From contig NZ_VYSA01000002.1 in the NCBI RefSeq assembly GCF_008710745.1, positions 310,001 through 374,000 of the forward strand: a DNA stretch of 64,000 nucleotides, written 5' to 3'. The stretch comes from Microbacterium rhizomatis (GTDB taxonomy: Bacteria; Actinomycetota; Actinomycetes; Actinomycetales; Microbacteriaceae). Shown here in pieces: positions 1-8,414 of this stretch (the stretch's first letter is position 1; each line of letters begins with the position of its first letter). The notes under the pieces are model-generated. The model did no database searches. It was not told where the DNA came from and worked only from the letters and a program-made list of their open reading frames with translations. Both the position numbers and the translations under genes were made by a program.

Positions 1-774
1 CAACGCGCCGACCGACAGCTGCGCGCCGAGCTCTCCGCCGTACTGGTACTCGAAGATCCGGCTCGCACCGGAGTACGTCTCCCGGACCGGGGGCACGGGA
101 CCGTCGTTCGCGAGGTCGCTCATGAGGATGGTCCCCGACGGCAGGGCGTCGGCCACGGCCTGCACCTCGTCTGCCGGCACCGACGCGATGCCGTCGGCGC
201 CGAACGCTCCTTCGATGCGGAACCCCGCGACGCCCAGCGCCAGCAGGTCTTCGAGGTAGGCGACGAGCTCGGGAGGCGCGACCACGGGGCTCGGCGACGG
301 CGTCGCCGTGGGCGACCCCGTCGACGTCGGCGAGTCGGTCGCGGATCCTCCGGGGGCCGCTGAATCGGCATCGATCTGCGCGGACTCGCCGGACGCGGGC
401 GGGGCGTCGACCGCGACAGCGGTCGTGATCACCTTGACTCCGGCCGCGGTGCAGCGGGCGACCATATCGGCGAACTCGGTCCGCGTGCCGAGCTTCGAAT
501 CGATCGCGTACCCGACGGGCTGATACGAGGTCCACCACTGATCGCCCGCGACATGCTCTTGCGCGGGCGAGGTGAGCACCCAGGCGAAGCCGTTCGGCCC
601 GACGGTCTTCTCGCACTCCTGCGCGACCGAGGTCCACGGCAGTTCGAACAGTTCCACGCCGACGTCGCGCGGCGCGTCCGCGGCGACAGCGGGCACCGGC
701 GGCGGCGCCGTACATGCGGTCAGCGCGAGCGCCACGACGGCGAGCGCCGCGAGGGCAGAGGTGGTGCGGAACAT
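1..774 (-). CDS. Alpha-amylase (GH13)-like lipoprotein, probably catalytically dead; 3' end outside window
   Basis: 258 codons are visible before the gene leaves the window. Residues 1-21 form a lipoprotein signal (lipobox LTAC, Cys21). Residues 37-122 follow the start of animal-type GH13 amylases: [31 protein letters not shown], then a strand [10 protein letters not shown] where active enzymes have the region I Asp-Asn-His motif. The usual domain B is replaced by a Ser/Thr/Pro-rich linker (about 126-170). Region II follows as [10 protein letters not shown], where the nucleophile Asp is Glu188. At the general-acid position (QEVID in active enzymes) stands MSDLAND, with Asp220. The fold looks kept and catalysis lost, so a glucan-binding or structural cell-surface role is inferred. 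The ATG lies 9 nt after a TAGCGT box. The family call rests on motif order; the third catalytic residue lies beyond the window. Confidence 0.72.
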   Translation of the reverse strand, partial: MFRTTSALAALAVVALALTACTAPPPVPAVAADAPRDVGVELFELPWTSVAQECEKTVGPNGFAWVLTSPAQEHVAGDQWWTSYQPVGYAIDSKLGTRTEFADMVARCTAAGVKVITTAVAVDAPPASGESAQIDADSAAPGGSATDSPTSTGSPTATPSPSPVVAPPELVAYLEDLLALGVAGFRIEGAFGADGIASVPADEVQAVADALPSGTILMSDLANDGPVPPVRETYSGASRIFEYQYGGELGAQLSVGAL

Positions 775-871
775 GTCCGCTTCACGCTACCGGCAGAGGG
801 CTCGCCGAACATGTGGAATGACAGGAAGAGTCTCGGATGCTGCATCCGGCCCCGCCGTTAGACTTGCCGCC

Positions 872-1360
872 ATGGCTGATTCTTCATTCGACATCGTCTC
901 CAAGGTGGATCACCAGGAGGCCGAGAACGCCCTCAACCAGGCTCGCAAAGAGATCGAGCAGCGCTACGACTTCAAAGGCACCGGCGCCTCGGTCGAGTGG
1001 AGCGGCGAGTCGGTGCTCATCAAGGCGAGCACCGAGGAGCGCGCATTGGCCGTGCTCGACGTGTTCCAGTCCAAGCTCATCAAACGAGGCATCTCGCTGA
1101 AGAGCCTTGAATCGGGTGAGCCGTTCGCAAGCGGCAAGGAGTACCGCATCACCTCGACGATCAAGGATGGCATCTCGCAGGAGAACGCCAAGAAGATCGG
1201 CAAGATCATCCGCGACGAGGGCCCCAAGGGCGTGAAGTCGCAGATCCAGGGCGATGAGCTGCGCGTGCAGTCCAAGAGCCGCGACGATCTCCAGGAGGTC
1301 CAGCGGCTGCTGAAGGCAGCCGACCTCGACGTCGACCTGCAGTTCGTCAACTACCGGTGA
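872..1360 (+). CDS. yajQ: YajQ family nucleotide-binding protein
   Basis: The 162-residue product matches YajQ over its full length: [13 protein letters not shown] start, [18 protein letters not shown] helix, and a conserved C-terminus ending QFVNYR. The family has two ferredoxin-like folds that bind nucleotides; members in other bacteria are reported to bind RNA/tRNA or cyclic di-GMP, with no agreed enzymatic role. The ATG at 872 was chosen because the family start is exact and a TAGACT -10 box lies 7 nt upstream, which suggests a leaderless mRNA. The reading frame is open further upstream, but that extension has no family character. The stop overlaps the next gene's GTG by 4 nt, so the two are probably co-transcribed. 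Confidence 0.93.
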   Translation: MADSSFDIVSKVDHQEAENALNQARKEIEQRYDFKGTGASVEWSGESVLIKASTEERALAVLDVFQSKLIKRGISLKSLESGEPFASGKEYRITSTIKDGISQENAKKIGKIIRDEGPKGVKSQIQGDELRVQSKSRDDLQEVQRLLKAADLDVDLQFVNYR

Positions 1361-2190
1361 GCCTGCCTCTCGGCACGGTCGGAGTGTGGCGCGGCTACAG
1401 CGCGATCGACGCGCCGATGGCCGCCGCCGTCGAAGCGCTCGGCTACGGCGCGATCTGGCAGGGCAGCTCGCCCCCGGCCGACCTCCACGCCGCAGAACAG
1501 CTCCTCGACGCGACCGAACGCGTCGTGGTGGCGACGGGCATCGTCAACATCTGGAAGGCGGACCCCGTCGAGCTCGCCGCATCCTTCCACCGCATTGAAG
1601 CGCGTCACCCCGGGCGGATGCTGCTGGGCATCGGCACGGGTCATCGTGAGGCGACGCCGGAACGGGTTCGGCCGATCGCGGCGATGAACGCGTTCCTCGA
1701 CGTGCTCGACGCGCACGGCGTGCCCGTCGAGGCGCGGGTGCTTTCGGCCCTCGGTCCCCGGATGATCCGGGTCGCCGCGGAGCGGAGCGCGGGAACGCAC
1801 CCCTACCTCACCGTTCCCGCCCAGACCGCCGAGGCGCGTGCCGCGCTCGGCCCCGACGCGATCGTGGCGCCGGAGCAGACGGTCGTGCTCGACGAGGATG
1901 TCGCCTCGGCCAGGGCCACCGCGCGCAGGTTCCTCGCCAACTACCTCAAGATGAGCAACTACACCTCCAACATGCAGCGCGGCGGGTTCGCCGACGATGA
2001 CATCGCCGCCCCCGGCAGCGATCACCTCGTCGACGAGATCGTTGCGCACGGCACGGCGGGCGATCTCGCGACCGCGGTGCGCGCGCACCTCGATGCCGGC
2101 GCGGATCACGTGTGCGTGCAGGTGCTCCCGGCCAGCTCGGACGTGCTGCCGGCACTGGCCCGGATCTCGAGCGCACTCGGCCTGCGCTGA
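1357..2190 (+). CDS. LLM-class F420-dependent oxidoreductase (MSMEG_4141-like)
   Basis: 277 residues of the luciferase-like monooxygenase TIM-barrel type used by actinobacterial coenzyme F420 enzymes. Visible markers are the N-terminal [10 protein letters not shown] strand, GYGAIWQG, the VATGIVNIW strand, the [15 protein letters not shown] segment typical of F420-linked members, and C-terminal [14 protein letters not shown]. The substrate cannot be told from sequence. Translation starts at GTG 1357 inside the yajQ stop (GTGA overlap), implying translational coupling. A DDN-type protein that may also use F420 lies at 11.5 kb, consistent with an F420-producing organism. Confidence 0.85.
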   Translation: MSLPLGTVGVWRGYSAIDAPMAAAVEALGYGAIWQGSSPPADLHAAEQLLDATERVVVATGIVNIWKADPVELAASFHRIEARHPGRMLLGIGTGHREATPERVRPIAAMNAFLDVLDAHGVPVEARVLSALGPRMIRVAAERSAGTHPYLTVPAQTAEARAALGPDAIVAPEQTVVLDEDVASARATARRFLANYLKMSNYTSNMQRGGFADDDIAAPGSDHLVDEIVAHGTAGDLATAVRAHLDAGADHVCVQVLPASSDVLPALARISSALGLR

Positions 2191-2223
2191 GCGGGGCCGG
2201 CGAGGAGCCGGCACCGGATGCTG

Positions 2224-3213
2224 TCAGCCTCCGAAGAACGCGACCCCGAGGTCGGCGTGATCGACGAAGACGCCGTCGATGCCGGCATCCCGGATCGCCG
2301 TCCACTCGCCCTCGTAATCGCCGAACGCCGCGTCCGCGCCCGGACGACGGAACCGAGGACTCAGGAACGCGTTCTCCGGTCGGCACGTCCACGTGTAGAT
2401 CTGCAGACCTCGCGCGTGCGCATCGTCGACGACGCGCGACGCCGGGTGATCGACGATCAGGGCCTTGTCGACGCTGATGCCGTCGAACCTCCCCGCAAGC
2501 AGGTCGAGCCCCGCGGGCGACGCGGTCTGCACGTAGGTCGGAGCGGCGTCGCCATCTCGCACGACAAGGTCGAACGGCCGCCCCTCACCGGCGAGCAGGT
2601 AGACGTACGACGCGCGGATACCGCGGTCACGCACCCGCTCGAGGACCGTCTGTTCGAACGACTCGATGACCAGAGGATGAGCTCCGCTCCCCCAGCCGGC
2701 CGCGCGCAGCTCGGCATCCACGAGTCCCGCGACATCCCACCCCTGCGCACCGAAGTGGGTGGCGTGCTTGATCTCGAGCACGATGCCGATCTCTCGGCCT
2801 CGCGAGAACGACGCCTCTCGCACGAGGTCGAGCAGGTCACGCAGTCGCAGCATCGGCTCCGCATCGTCGTGCGAGGCGCTCCCCGGCCGCAGGAGCGGCA
2901 GCCGCTCGCGGCACCGGAGCGTCACCAGTTCGTCCCACGTGAAGTCCTCGGTGAACCATCCGGTCAATGCCTCACCGTCGATGGATCTGGTCGTGCGCCG
3001 GTCGGCGAATTCCGGATGCTCGGCCACATCCGTCGTCGATCCGATCTCGTTCTCGTGCCGCACCACGAGCACGCCGTCCCTCGACACGACGACGTCGGGC
3101 TCGACAGCATCCACGCCCATCGAGATCGCGAGCTCGTACGAAGTGCGGGTGTGCTCCGGGCGATAGCCGGGAGCGCCGCGATGACCGATCACGAGCGGTC
3201 GGGTGCGGGCCAC
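2224..3213 (-). CDS. Glycerophosphodiester phosphodiesterase
   Basis: 329 residues of the GDPD/UgpQ TIM-barrel family, which hydrolyses glycerophosphodiesters to glycerol-3-phosphate and an alcohol. Catalytic and metal residues are visible: HRGAPGYRPEHT (His11, Arg12, Glu20), VEPDV (Glu38, Asp40) and VRHE (His53); later LEIKH and GVFVDHAD fit the barrel. No signal peptide is seen, so it is probably cytosolic. It starts at GTG 3213, 6 nt after a TAGCCT -10 box, and is convergent with the oxidoreductase before it. The segment 3033-3097 (codons about 40-61, covering Asp40 and His53) recurs perfectly at 12079-12143. Confidence 0.92.
   Translation of the reverse strand: MARTRPLVIGHRGAPGYRPEHTRTSYELAISMGVDAVEPDVVVSRDGVLVVRHENEIGSTTDVAEHPEFADRRTTRSIDGEALTGWFTEDFTWDELVTLRCRERLPLLRPGSASHDDAEPMLRLRDLLDLVREASFSRGREIGIVLEIKHATHFGAQGWDVAGLVDAELRAAGWGSGAHPLVIESFEQTVLERVRDRGIRASYVYLLAGEGRPFDLVVRDGDAAPTYVQTASPAGLDLLAGRFDGISVDKALIVDHPASRVVDDAHARGLQIYTWTCRPENAFLSPRFRRPGADAAFGDYEGEWTAIRDAGIDGVFVDHADLGVAFFGG
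3033..3097 (-). repeat. 65-bp duplicated segment, donor copy inside the glycerophosphodiesterase gene
   Basis: The reverse complement of this stretch is identical over 65 bp to 12079-12143. It is in frame and functional here, encoding the segment from EPD to NEIGST, so this is taken to be the source copy. Confidence 0.9.
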
Positions 3214-3341
3214 GGCTTCAGGCTAACGGGATGCCCGCTCTGGGCCCACTCCCAGCCGCCGCCTGCGTTCTGCGGCCGGCCTTCGGCTATCGTGGATATA
3301 CAGCACAGGGCTGTGAAACCCTACTTTGGAGTGTGAGAGCA

Positions 3342-4256
3342 GTGGCCCTCAACAACCCCGCGTTCAACAACCCGGCCTTCCAAGAGCCGAAGGCGGGTCA
3401 GCAGTACCCGACGAACACGCCGCCCGCCCCGTACGGCGCGCAGACGCAGACCGCCGCGGCTCAGCACGCGACGGTGGATGCGGCGACCAACGCGCAGCTC
3501 GAGGGCGCTTTCGCCGCCCCGCCGGCCGGCGCGGTCGAGACCGGTCGCATGACGATCGAAGACACGGTCTGGAAGACCGTCGGCCTCTTCGCGATCCTCC
3601 TGGTGACCGCGGTTGCGGGCTGGATCTGGACGATGTCGACCGTCCCCACCACCGGCCAGCCCACGATCCTCCCGTGGATCGTCGGCGCTCTGGGCGGCTT
3701 CGTGCTCGCGATGGTCGTCATCTTCACGTCGCGCAAGAAGGTCCGCCCCGGGCTGATCTTCGCCTATGCCGCATTCGAGGGCCTCTTCGTCGGCGGCATC
3801 TCGGCGTTCTTCAACATGATCTACCCGGGCATCGTCATTCAGGCGACGCTCGCGACCTTCGCGGTCGTCGGCGTCACCCTCGCTCTGTTCGCGAGCGGCA
3901 AGGTCCGCGCATCCAAGAAGGCCACGAAGGTCTTCATGATCGCGATGATCGGCTACCTCGTCTTCTCGCTCATCAACGTCGGTCTGATGATCTTCAACGT
4001 GCCGATCGCCGGTGGTGCCTTCGGCCTGCTGAGCAACAAGGTCTTCGGCATTCCGCTCGGACTCATCATCGGCGTCCTCGTCGTGATCATGGCCGCGTAC
4101 TCGCTCGTGCTCGACTTCGACAATGTGCAGCAGGGCGTGCGCAACGGTGCGCCGCGCCAGTTCGCATGGCTCGGCGCCTTCGGCATCATGGTCACGGTCG
4201 TCTGGCTGTACGTCGAGATCCTGCGCATCCTCGCGATTGCCAGGGGCAGCAACTAG
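3342..4256 (+). CDS. Bax inhibitor-1/YccA family membrane protein
   Basis: 304 residues. A soluble Pro/Gln/Ala-rich N-terminus (about 1-75, with repeats NPAFNNPAF near the start) precedes about seven hydrophobic segments, beginning VGLFAILLVTAVAGWIW and ending LGAFGIMVTVVWLYVEILRIL. The acidic loop SLVLDFDNVQQGV before the last helix is typical of actinobacterial BI-1 proteins. Family members are proposed pH-sensitive calcium leak channels; the bacterial role is unsettled. GTG 3342 is preferred because a GGAG lies 10 nt upstream and the encoded ALNNPAF matches the family start. A strong hairpin follows the stop. Confidence 0.88.
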   Translation: MALNNPAFNNPAFQEPKAGQQYPTNTPPAPYGAQTQTAAAQHATVDAATNAQLEGAFAAPPAGAVETGRMTIEDTVWKTVGLFAILLVTAVAGWIWTMSTVPTTGQPTILPWIVGALGGFVLAMVVIFTSRKKVRPGLIFAYAAFEGLFVGGISAFFNMIYPGIVIQATLATFAVVGVTLALFASGKVRASKKATKVFMIAMIGYLVFSLINVGLMIFNVPIAGGAFGLLSNKVFGIPLGLIIGVLVVIMAAYSLVLDFDNVQQGVRNGAPRQFAWLGAFGIMVTVVWLYVEILRILAIARGSN

Positions 4257-4268
4257 ACAGTTTTCATC

Positions 4269-4298
4269 GATGGGGTCGTCCGAAAGGGCGGCCCCATC
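4269..4298 (+). terminator. Hairpin terminator after the BI-1 gene
   Basis: A 13-bp stem (two G-T pairs) with a GAAA loop: arms 4269-4281 and 4286-4298, 12 bp after the stop codon. Confidence 0.8.
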
Positions 4299-4473
4299 GT
4301 CGTTCCGGCGGAGGAGCAGGTGTCAACCCCCGCCCCGTCATCTGCCGTTTCCTTGTAGGTCGCCGCGGATCTGGCTAGCGTCGGTCGGGTCGGACATCGC
4401 GCGACCCCGCGTCGCATCCCGTTTCGATGCTCCGGCCTCTCTCCCCCAGCAGCACCGGAACGAAAGCAGGACG

Positions 4474-7083
4474 ATGGCAATTCCCAGAGGCAGTAGAGGA
4501 TTGCGGGTCGGCGCAGGCGCCGTCGCGATCGTCGCAGGCATCGCAGTGGCCGGCATCGCGGTCCCCGCTCAGGCGGCCGACCCCGTCACTCTCAACATCC
4601 TGACCGTGAACGACTTCCACGGTCGGATCAACAGCAACACCGTGAAGTTCGCGGGCACGATCGAGGGCCTCCGCGCAGCAGACGGCGCGAACGGTGCCAA
4701 CACCCTGCTCGTCGGAGCCGGCGACTTCATCGGCGCCTCCGAGTTCGCATCGGCCGTCGCGCAGGACCAGCCGACGATCGATGTCTTCAACGAACTCGGC
4801 ATGGTCGCTTCGGCGGTCGGCAACCACGAGTTCGATCAGGGCTGGGACGACCTGAAGAATCGCGTCATCAACGACGGGACCAACGCGAAGTGGGATTACC
4901 TCGGCGCGAACGTCTACCTCGCCGGCACCGACACCCCCGCCCTCCCCGAGTACGGCATCTACCAGGCCGGTGGCCTCAACGTCGCCGTCATCGGCGCCGT
5001 CACGCAGGAGACGCCCACCCTCGTCTCGCCGAGCGGTGTGAGCGACCTGACCTTCGGCGACCCCGTCGCTGCGGTCAACCGCGTCGCCGACCAGCTCACC
5101 GACGGCAACCCCGCCAACGGCGAGGCCGATGTCATCATCGCGAGCTTCCACGAGGGCGCGACCGATGGCGCTCAGTCCCTCACCGCGAACGAGGCGATCA
5201 GCCCCGTCTTCGCGAACATCGTGAACACCACGTCGCCGAAGGTCTCGGCGATCATCAACGGACACACCCACCAGGCGTACGCGTACCAGGCGCCCGTCCC
5301 CGGATCGACCACGGGCCAGACCCGGCCGGTTCTCCAGACCGGCAACTACGCCGCGAACGTGGGCCAGATCCAGCTGACCGTCGAGCGCGACACCAAGGCG
5401 GTGAGCGGCTACACGGTGAAGAACGTCCCGCGGGTCACGACCGACGATGCGACCCTCATCAGCCAGTACCCGTCCCTCAGCGCGGTCAAGACGACCGTCG
5501 ACAATGCCCTCGCCGCCGCCGCCGTGATCGGCAACCAGCCGGTCGGCACACTGTCCGCCGACATCACGACGGCCAGACCCAATCCCTCTCTCCCGATCGC
5601 GACGACGAACCGTGACGATCGAGGTAAGGAGTCGACGCTCGGGAACCTGGTCGCCGACGCGCTGCTGGCCACTCTCTCGCCACCCGACCGCGGCGGTGCC
5701 CAGATCACCGTCGTCAACCCCGGAGGCCTGCGAGCCGAGCTGCTGTACGCGAAGGATGCGGCCAACCCGGCCGACGCCGACGGCCGGATCCTCTACGCAG
5801 AGGCCAACGGCATCCTCCCGTTCATCAACAACCTCGCCACGGTCGACATGACGGGCGCGCAGGTCAAGACGATGCTCGAGCAGCAGTGGCAGCGCGACGC
5901 GGCAGGCAACGTGCCCACGCGTTCGTACCTGCAGCTCGGAACCAATTCGGGCTTCACCTACACGTTCGACGCCGCTCTTCCCGAGGGCAGCCGGATCACG
6001 TCGATGATGCTCAACGGCACTCCGATCGATCCTGCGGCGACGTACCGCATCGGCACCTTCACCTTCCTCACCGGGCTCGGCACGACCGCCTCCGGCGGCG
6101 GTGACAACTTCCGCGTGTTCACGCAGGCGACCAACCTGCGCGACTCGGGTCTCATCGACCGTGACGCATGGATCGCCTACCTGGGGTCGCACCAGCCCGT
6201 CAGCCCGAGCTTCGCCAAGCATGGCGTATCGGTGTCGGGGCTGAACACCGCACCGGCCGCAGGGTCGACGCAGTCGTTCTCGGTGTCGAACCTCGATCTG
6301 ACGAGCTCGGGCGCACCGGCGAACACGACGCTCACCGCGAGCTTCGGCACGTCGGCCGACGGAACCGGTGCGGTGCCCGTGGGCACGGCGACCGTGAGCG
6401 GTGGCGCGGCGACCCTGTCGATCACGCTGCCGACCACCGCATCGGGGGCGGGCTACCTGATCCTCGATGCGGCACCGTCGGGCACCCGCTCCGTCATCCC
6501 CCTTCAGGTCAGCCTGCCGGCGAGCACGGTCACCGCGACCGCCTCCCCCGCGCAATACGGCACGGGCGCGAAGATCGCCGTGACGGTCGCCTCGCCGGGC
6601 CAGACGCCGACCGGCACGGTCACGGTGACGGATGCCGGGGGCACCACTCTCGGCACCGCCACTCTGGCTGCGGGCAAGGCCACGGTGACGCTCGGCGCCA
6701 AGGCCCTCCTTCCGGGTACGCAGACGTTGACGGTCGCCTACGCGGGATCATCGACCGTCGCACCCTCGTCCACCACGGTCGACGTCGTGGTGGCGAAGGC
6801 GAAGTCGACCACGTTCGCGCTGAACACGAACCTCATCGTGCGCAAGGGGCAGACCTCGAACGTGCTCGTCGTGGCGGTTGCGAACGGCGGAGTCCGCGTC
6901 GATGGCCCGGTGACGATCACATCCAACGGCCAGACCGTCGGCACCGGAACGCTCACGAACGGTACGGCGAACGTATCGATCACCGGCTTCTCGAGCTGGG
7001 GACTGAAGTCGCTGACTGTCACGTACGCGGGCTCCGACACGGTCGCCGGCTCGAAGGCGACCGCGGGGGTACTCGTCTTCTGA
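4474..7083 (+). CDS. Secreted bifunctional metallophosphatase/5'-nucleotidase with Ig-like repeats
   Basis: 869 residues. A signal peptide ends near AQA-ADP (residue 35). The N-terminal calcineurin-like phosphatase domain shows all metal motifs: NDFHG (Asp47, His49), GAGDF (Asp84), GNHEFDQ (Asn117, His118) and NGHTHQ. The 5'-nucleotidase C-terminal domain follows (STLGNLVADALL, NPGGLRAELL, LPFINNLATVDMTG, GGGDNF). After about residue 590 come bacterial Ig-like (Big_5-type) repeats with TYAGSDTV-like ends. The enzyme should release phosphate from nucleotides outside the cell for salvage. No LPXTG motif is seen, so it is probably secreted or held by the Ig-like domains. It ends at a hairpin terminator. 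Confidence 0.93.
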   Translation: MAIPRGSRGLRVGAGAVAIVAGIAVAGIAVPAQAADPVTLNILTVNDFHGRINSNTVKFAGTIEGLRAADGANGANTLLVGAGDFIGASEFASAVAQDQPTIDVFNELGMVASAVGNHEFDQGWDDLKNRVINDGTNAKWDYLGANVYLAGTDTPALPEYGIYQAGGLNVAVIGAVTQETPTLVSPSGVSDLTFGDPVAAVNRVADQLTDGNPANGEADVIIASFHEGATDGAQSLTANEAISPVFANIVNTTSPKVSAIINGHTHQAYAYQAPVPGSTTGQTRPVLQTGNYAANVGQIQLTVERDTKAVSGYTVKNVPRVTTDDATLISQYPSLSAVKTTVDNALAAAAVIGNQPVGTLSADITTARPNPSLPIATTNRDDRGKESTLGNLVADALLATLSPPDRGGAQITVVNPGGLRAELLYAKDAANPADADGRILYAEANGILPFINNLATVDMTGAQVKTMLEQQWQRDAAGNVPTRSYLQLGTNSGFTYTFDAALPEGSRITSMMLNGTPIDPAATYRIGTFTFLTGLGTTASGGGDNFRVFTQATNLRDSGLIDRDAWIAYLGSHQPVSPSFAKHGVSVSGLNTAPAAGSTQSFSVSNLDLTSSGAPANTTLTASFGTSADGTGAVPVGTATVSGGAATLSITLPTTASGAGYLILDAAPSGTRSVIPLQVSLPASTVTATASPAQYGTGAKIAVTVASPGQTPTGTVTVTDAGGTTLGTATLAAGKATVTLGAKALLPGTQTLTVAYAGSSTVAPSSTTVDVVVAKAKSTTFALNTNLIVRKGQTSNVLVVAVANGGVRVDGPVTITSNGQTVGTGTLTNGTANVSITGFSSWGLKSLTVTYAGSDTVAGSKATAGVLVF

Positions 7084-7106
7084 AGCCGGTTCGGCATTGG
7101 CAGAGC

Positions 7107-7153
7107 GCCTGCCACGCTGGCCGCAGCATCCGTCTGCGGCTAGCGTGGCAGGC
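7107..7153 (+). terminator. Long hairpin terminator that also contains the -10 box of the next gene
   Basis: Arms 7107-7118 and 7142-7153 are perfect 12-bp complements. After a single G-T pair, 7120-7126 pairs with 7134-7140, giving about 20 bp of stem around a 7-nt loop. The right arm contains TAGCGT (7141-7146), the probable -10 of the leaderless ligD-type gene whose GTG begins at 7154, the first base after the hairpin. Confidence 0.8.
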
Positions 7154-8392
7154 GTGAGCCCGGCTGCGCGCAAAGACACCACGATCGAGGTCGGGGGCCA
7201 CGACGTCCGCGTCTCGAGCCCCGACAAGATCGTCTTCCCCGAGCCGGGACTCACCAAGCTCGACCTCGTCACCTACTACCTCTCGGTGGCCGACGGCGCG
7301 CTGCGGGGCGCCGGCGGTCGCCCGATGGTGCTCAAGCGGTTCGTGAAGGGCATCACGCAGGAGGCGTTCTTCCAGAAGCGCGTGCCCGAGAACCATCCCG
7401 AATACATCGACACCGCCACGCTGCACTACGCCCGCGGGACATCGGCCGAAGAGACCGTGATCCGGGATGCCGCCGGTCTCGCGTGGGTGATCAACCTCGG
7501 GTGCCTCGACCTCAATCCGCACCCGGTGCGCGCCGAGGATCTGGATCACCCCGACGAGCTGCGCGTCGACCTCGACCCCATGCCCGGTGTGGACTGGAGT
7601 CAGATCGTCGATGTCGCGATGGTCGCCCGCGAGGTGCTCGATGACCACGGCCTGATCGGCTGGCCCAAGACGAGCGGGTCGAGGGGGCTGCACATCGTTG
7701 TCCGCATCCGGCCGGAGTGGGACTTCCGGCAGGTGCGTCTTGCCGCCGAGACCCTCGCGCGCGAGGTCGAGAATCGGGCGCCCGGGCTCGCCACCGCACG
7801 GTGGTGGAAGGAGGAGCGCGGCGAGAGCGTGTTCGTCGACTTCAACCAGAATGCGAAGGACCGCACCGTGGCATCCGCGTACTCGGTGCGCCCGTTGGCC
7901 GACGCGCGTGTGTCGACGCCGCTCGACTGGGACGAGGTTCGGGTGCGCCGCCCGGAGGAGTTCACGGTGCTGACCGTGCCAGAACGCTACGCGTCGATCG
8001 GAGACCCGCACTCCGGCATCGACGAGTCGGCCGGCTCACTCGATGCCCTGCTCGCCCTGGCGAAGGAGCTGGGCCCTGCGGAGAAACCGCCACGCGCCGG
8101 CGACGGGTCCGGGCGGCGCGCGTCGACCATGCCGCTGATCGAAATCGCCCGCACCAAGACCAAGCCCGAGGCACTCCGAGCCCTCGAGGAGTGGCGGGCG
8201 CAGCATCCGTCCGTGTCGGGGATGCTGCATCCCGCCGACGTGCTCGTGGACGGGATGCGCGGGTCGAGCTCGCTCTGGTACCGCGTACGCGTGAATCTGC
8301 AGCACGTCCCCGAGGCGCAGCGCCCCGAGCAGGGGACGCTGCTGGCCGACTACGACCCGTGGGCGGGCAAGACCTGGCCGGGGAGCGAGTAG
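7154..8392 (+). CDS. ligD: Stand-alone LigD-type DNA polymerase/primase domain protein (NHEJ)
   Basis: 412 residues matching the archaeo-eukaryotic primase-type polymerase domain of LigD, which fills gaps and adds nucleotides during Ku-dependent end joining. Motifs: SPDKIVFPE, MVLKRF, LRVDLDPMPG (catalytic DxD), SGSRGLHIVV, KDRTVASAYSVRP and WDEV. The ligase and 3'-phosphoesterase domains of full-length LigD are absent, and no Ku gene lies in the window, so partners must be encoded elsewhere. The GTG at 7154 is set by the TAGCGT box 7 nt upstream. A later GTG-started ABC-F gene follows after 22 bp. Confidence 0.9.
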   Translation: MSPAARKDTTIEVGGHDVRVSSPDKIVFPEPGLTKLDLVTYYLSVADGALRGAGGRPMVLKRFVKGITQEAFFQKRVPENHPEYIDTATLHYARGTSAEETVIRDAAGLAWVINLGCLDLNPHPVRAEDLDHPDELRVDLDPMPGVDWSQIVDVAMVAREVLDDHGLIGWPKTSGSRGLHIVVRIRPEWDFRQVRLAAETLAREVENRAPGLATARWWKEERGESVFVDFNQNAKDRTVASAYSVRPLADARVSTPLDWDEVRVRRPEEFTVLTVPERYASIGDPHSGIDESAGSLDALLALAKELGPAEKPPRAGDGSGRRASTMPLIEIARTKTKPEALRALEEWRAQHPSVSGMLHPADVLVDGMRGSSSLWYRVRVNLQHVPEAQRPEQGTLLADYDPWAGKTWPGSE

Positions 8393-8414
8393 GCGGCACG
8401 TAGTCTGGACCCCT

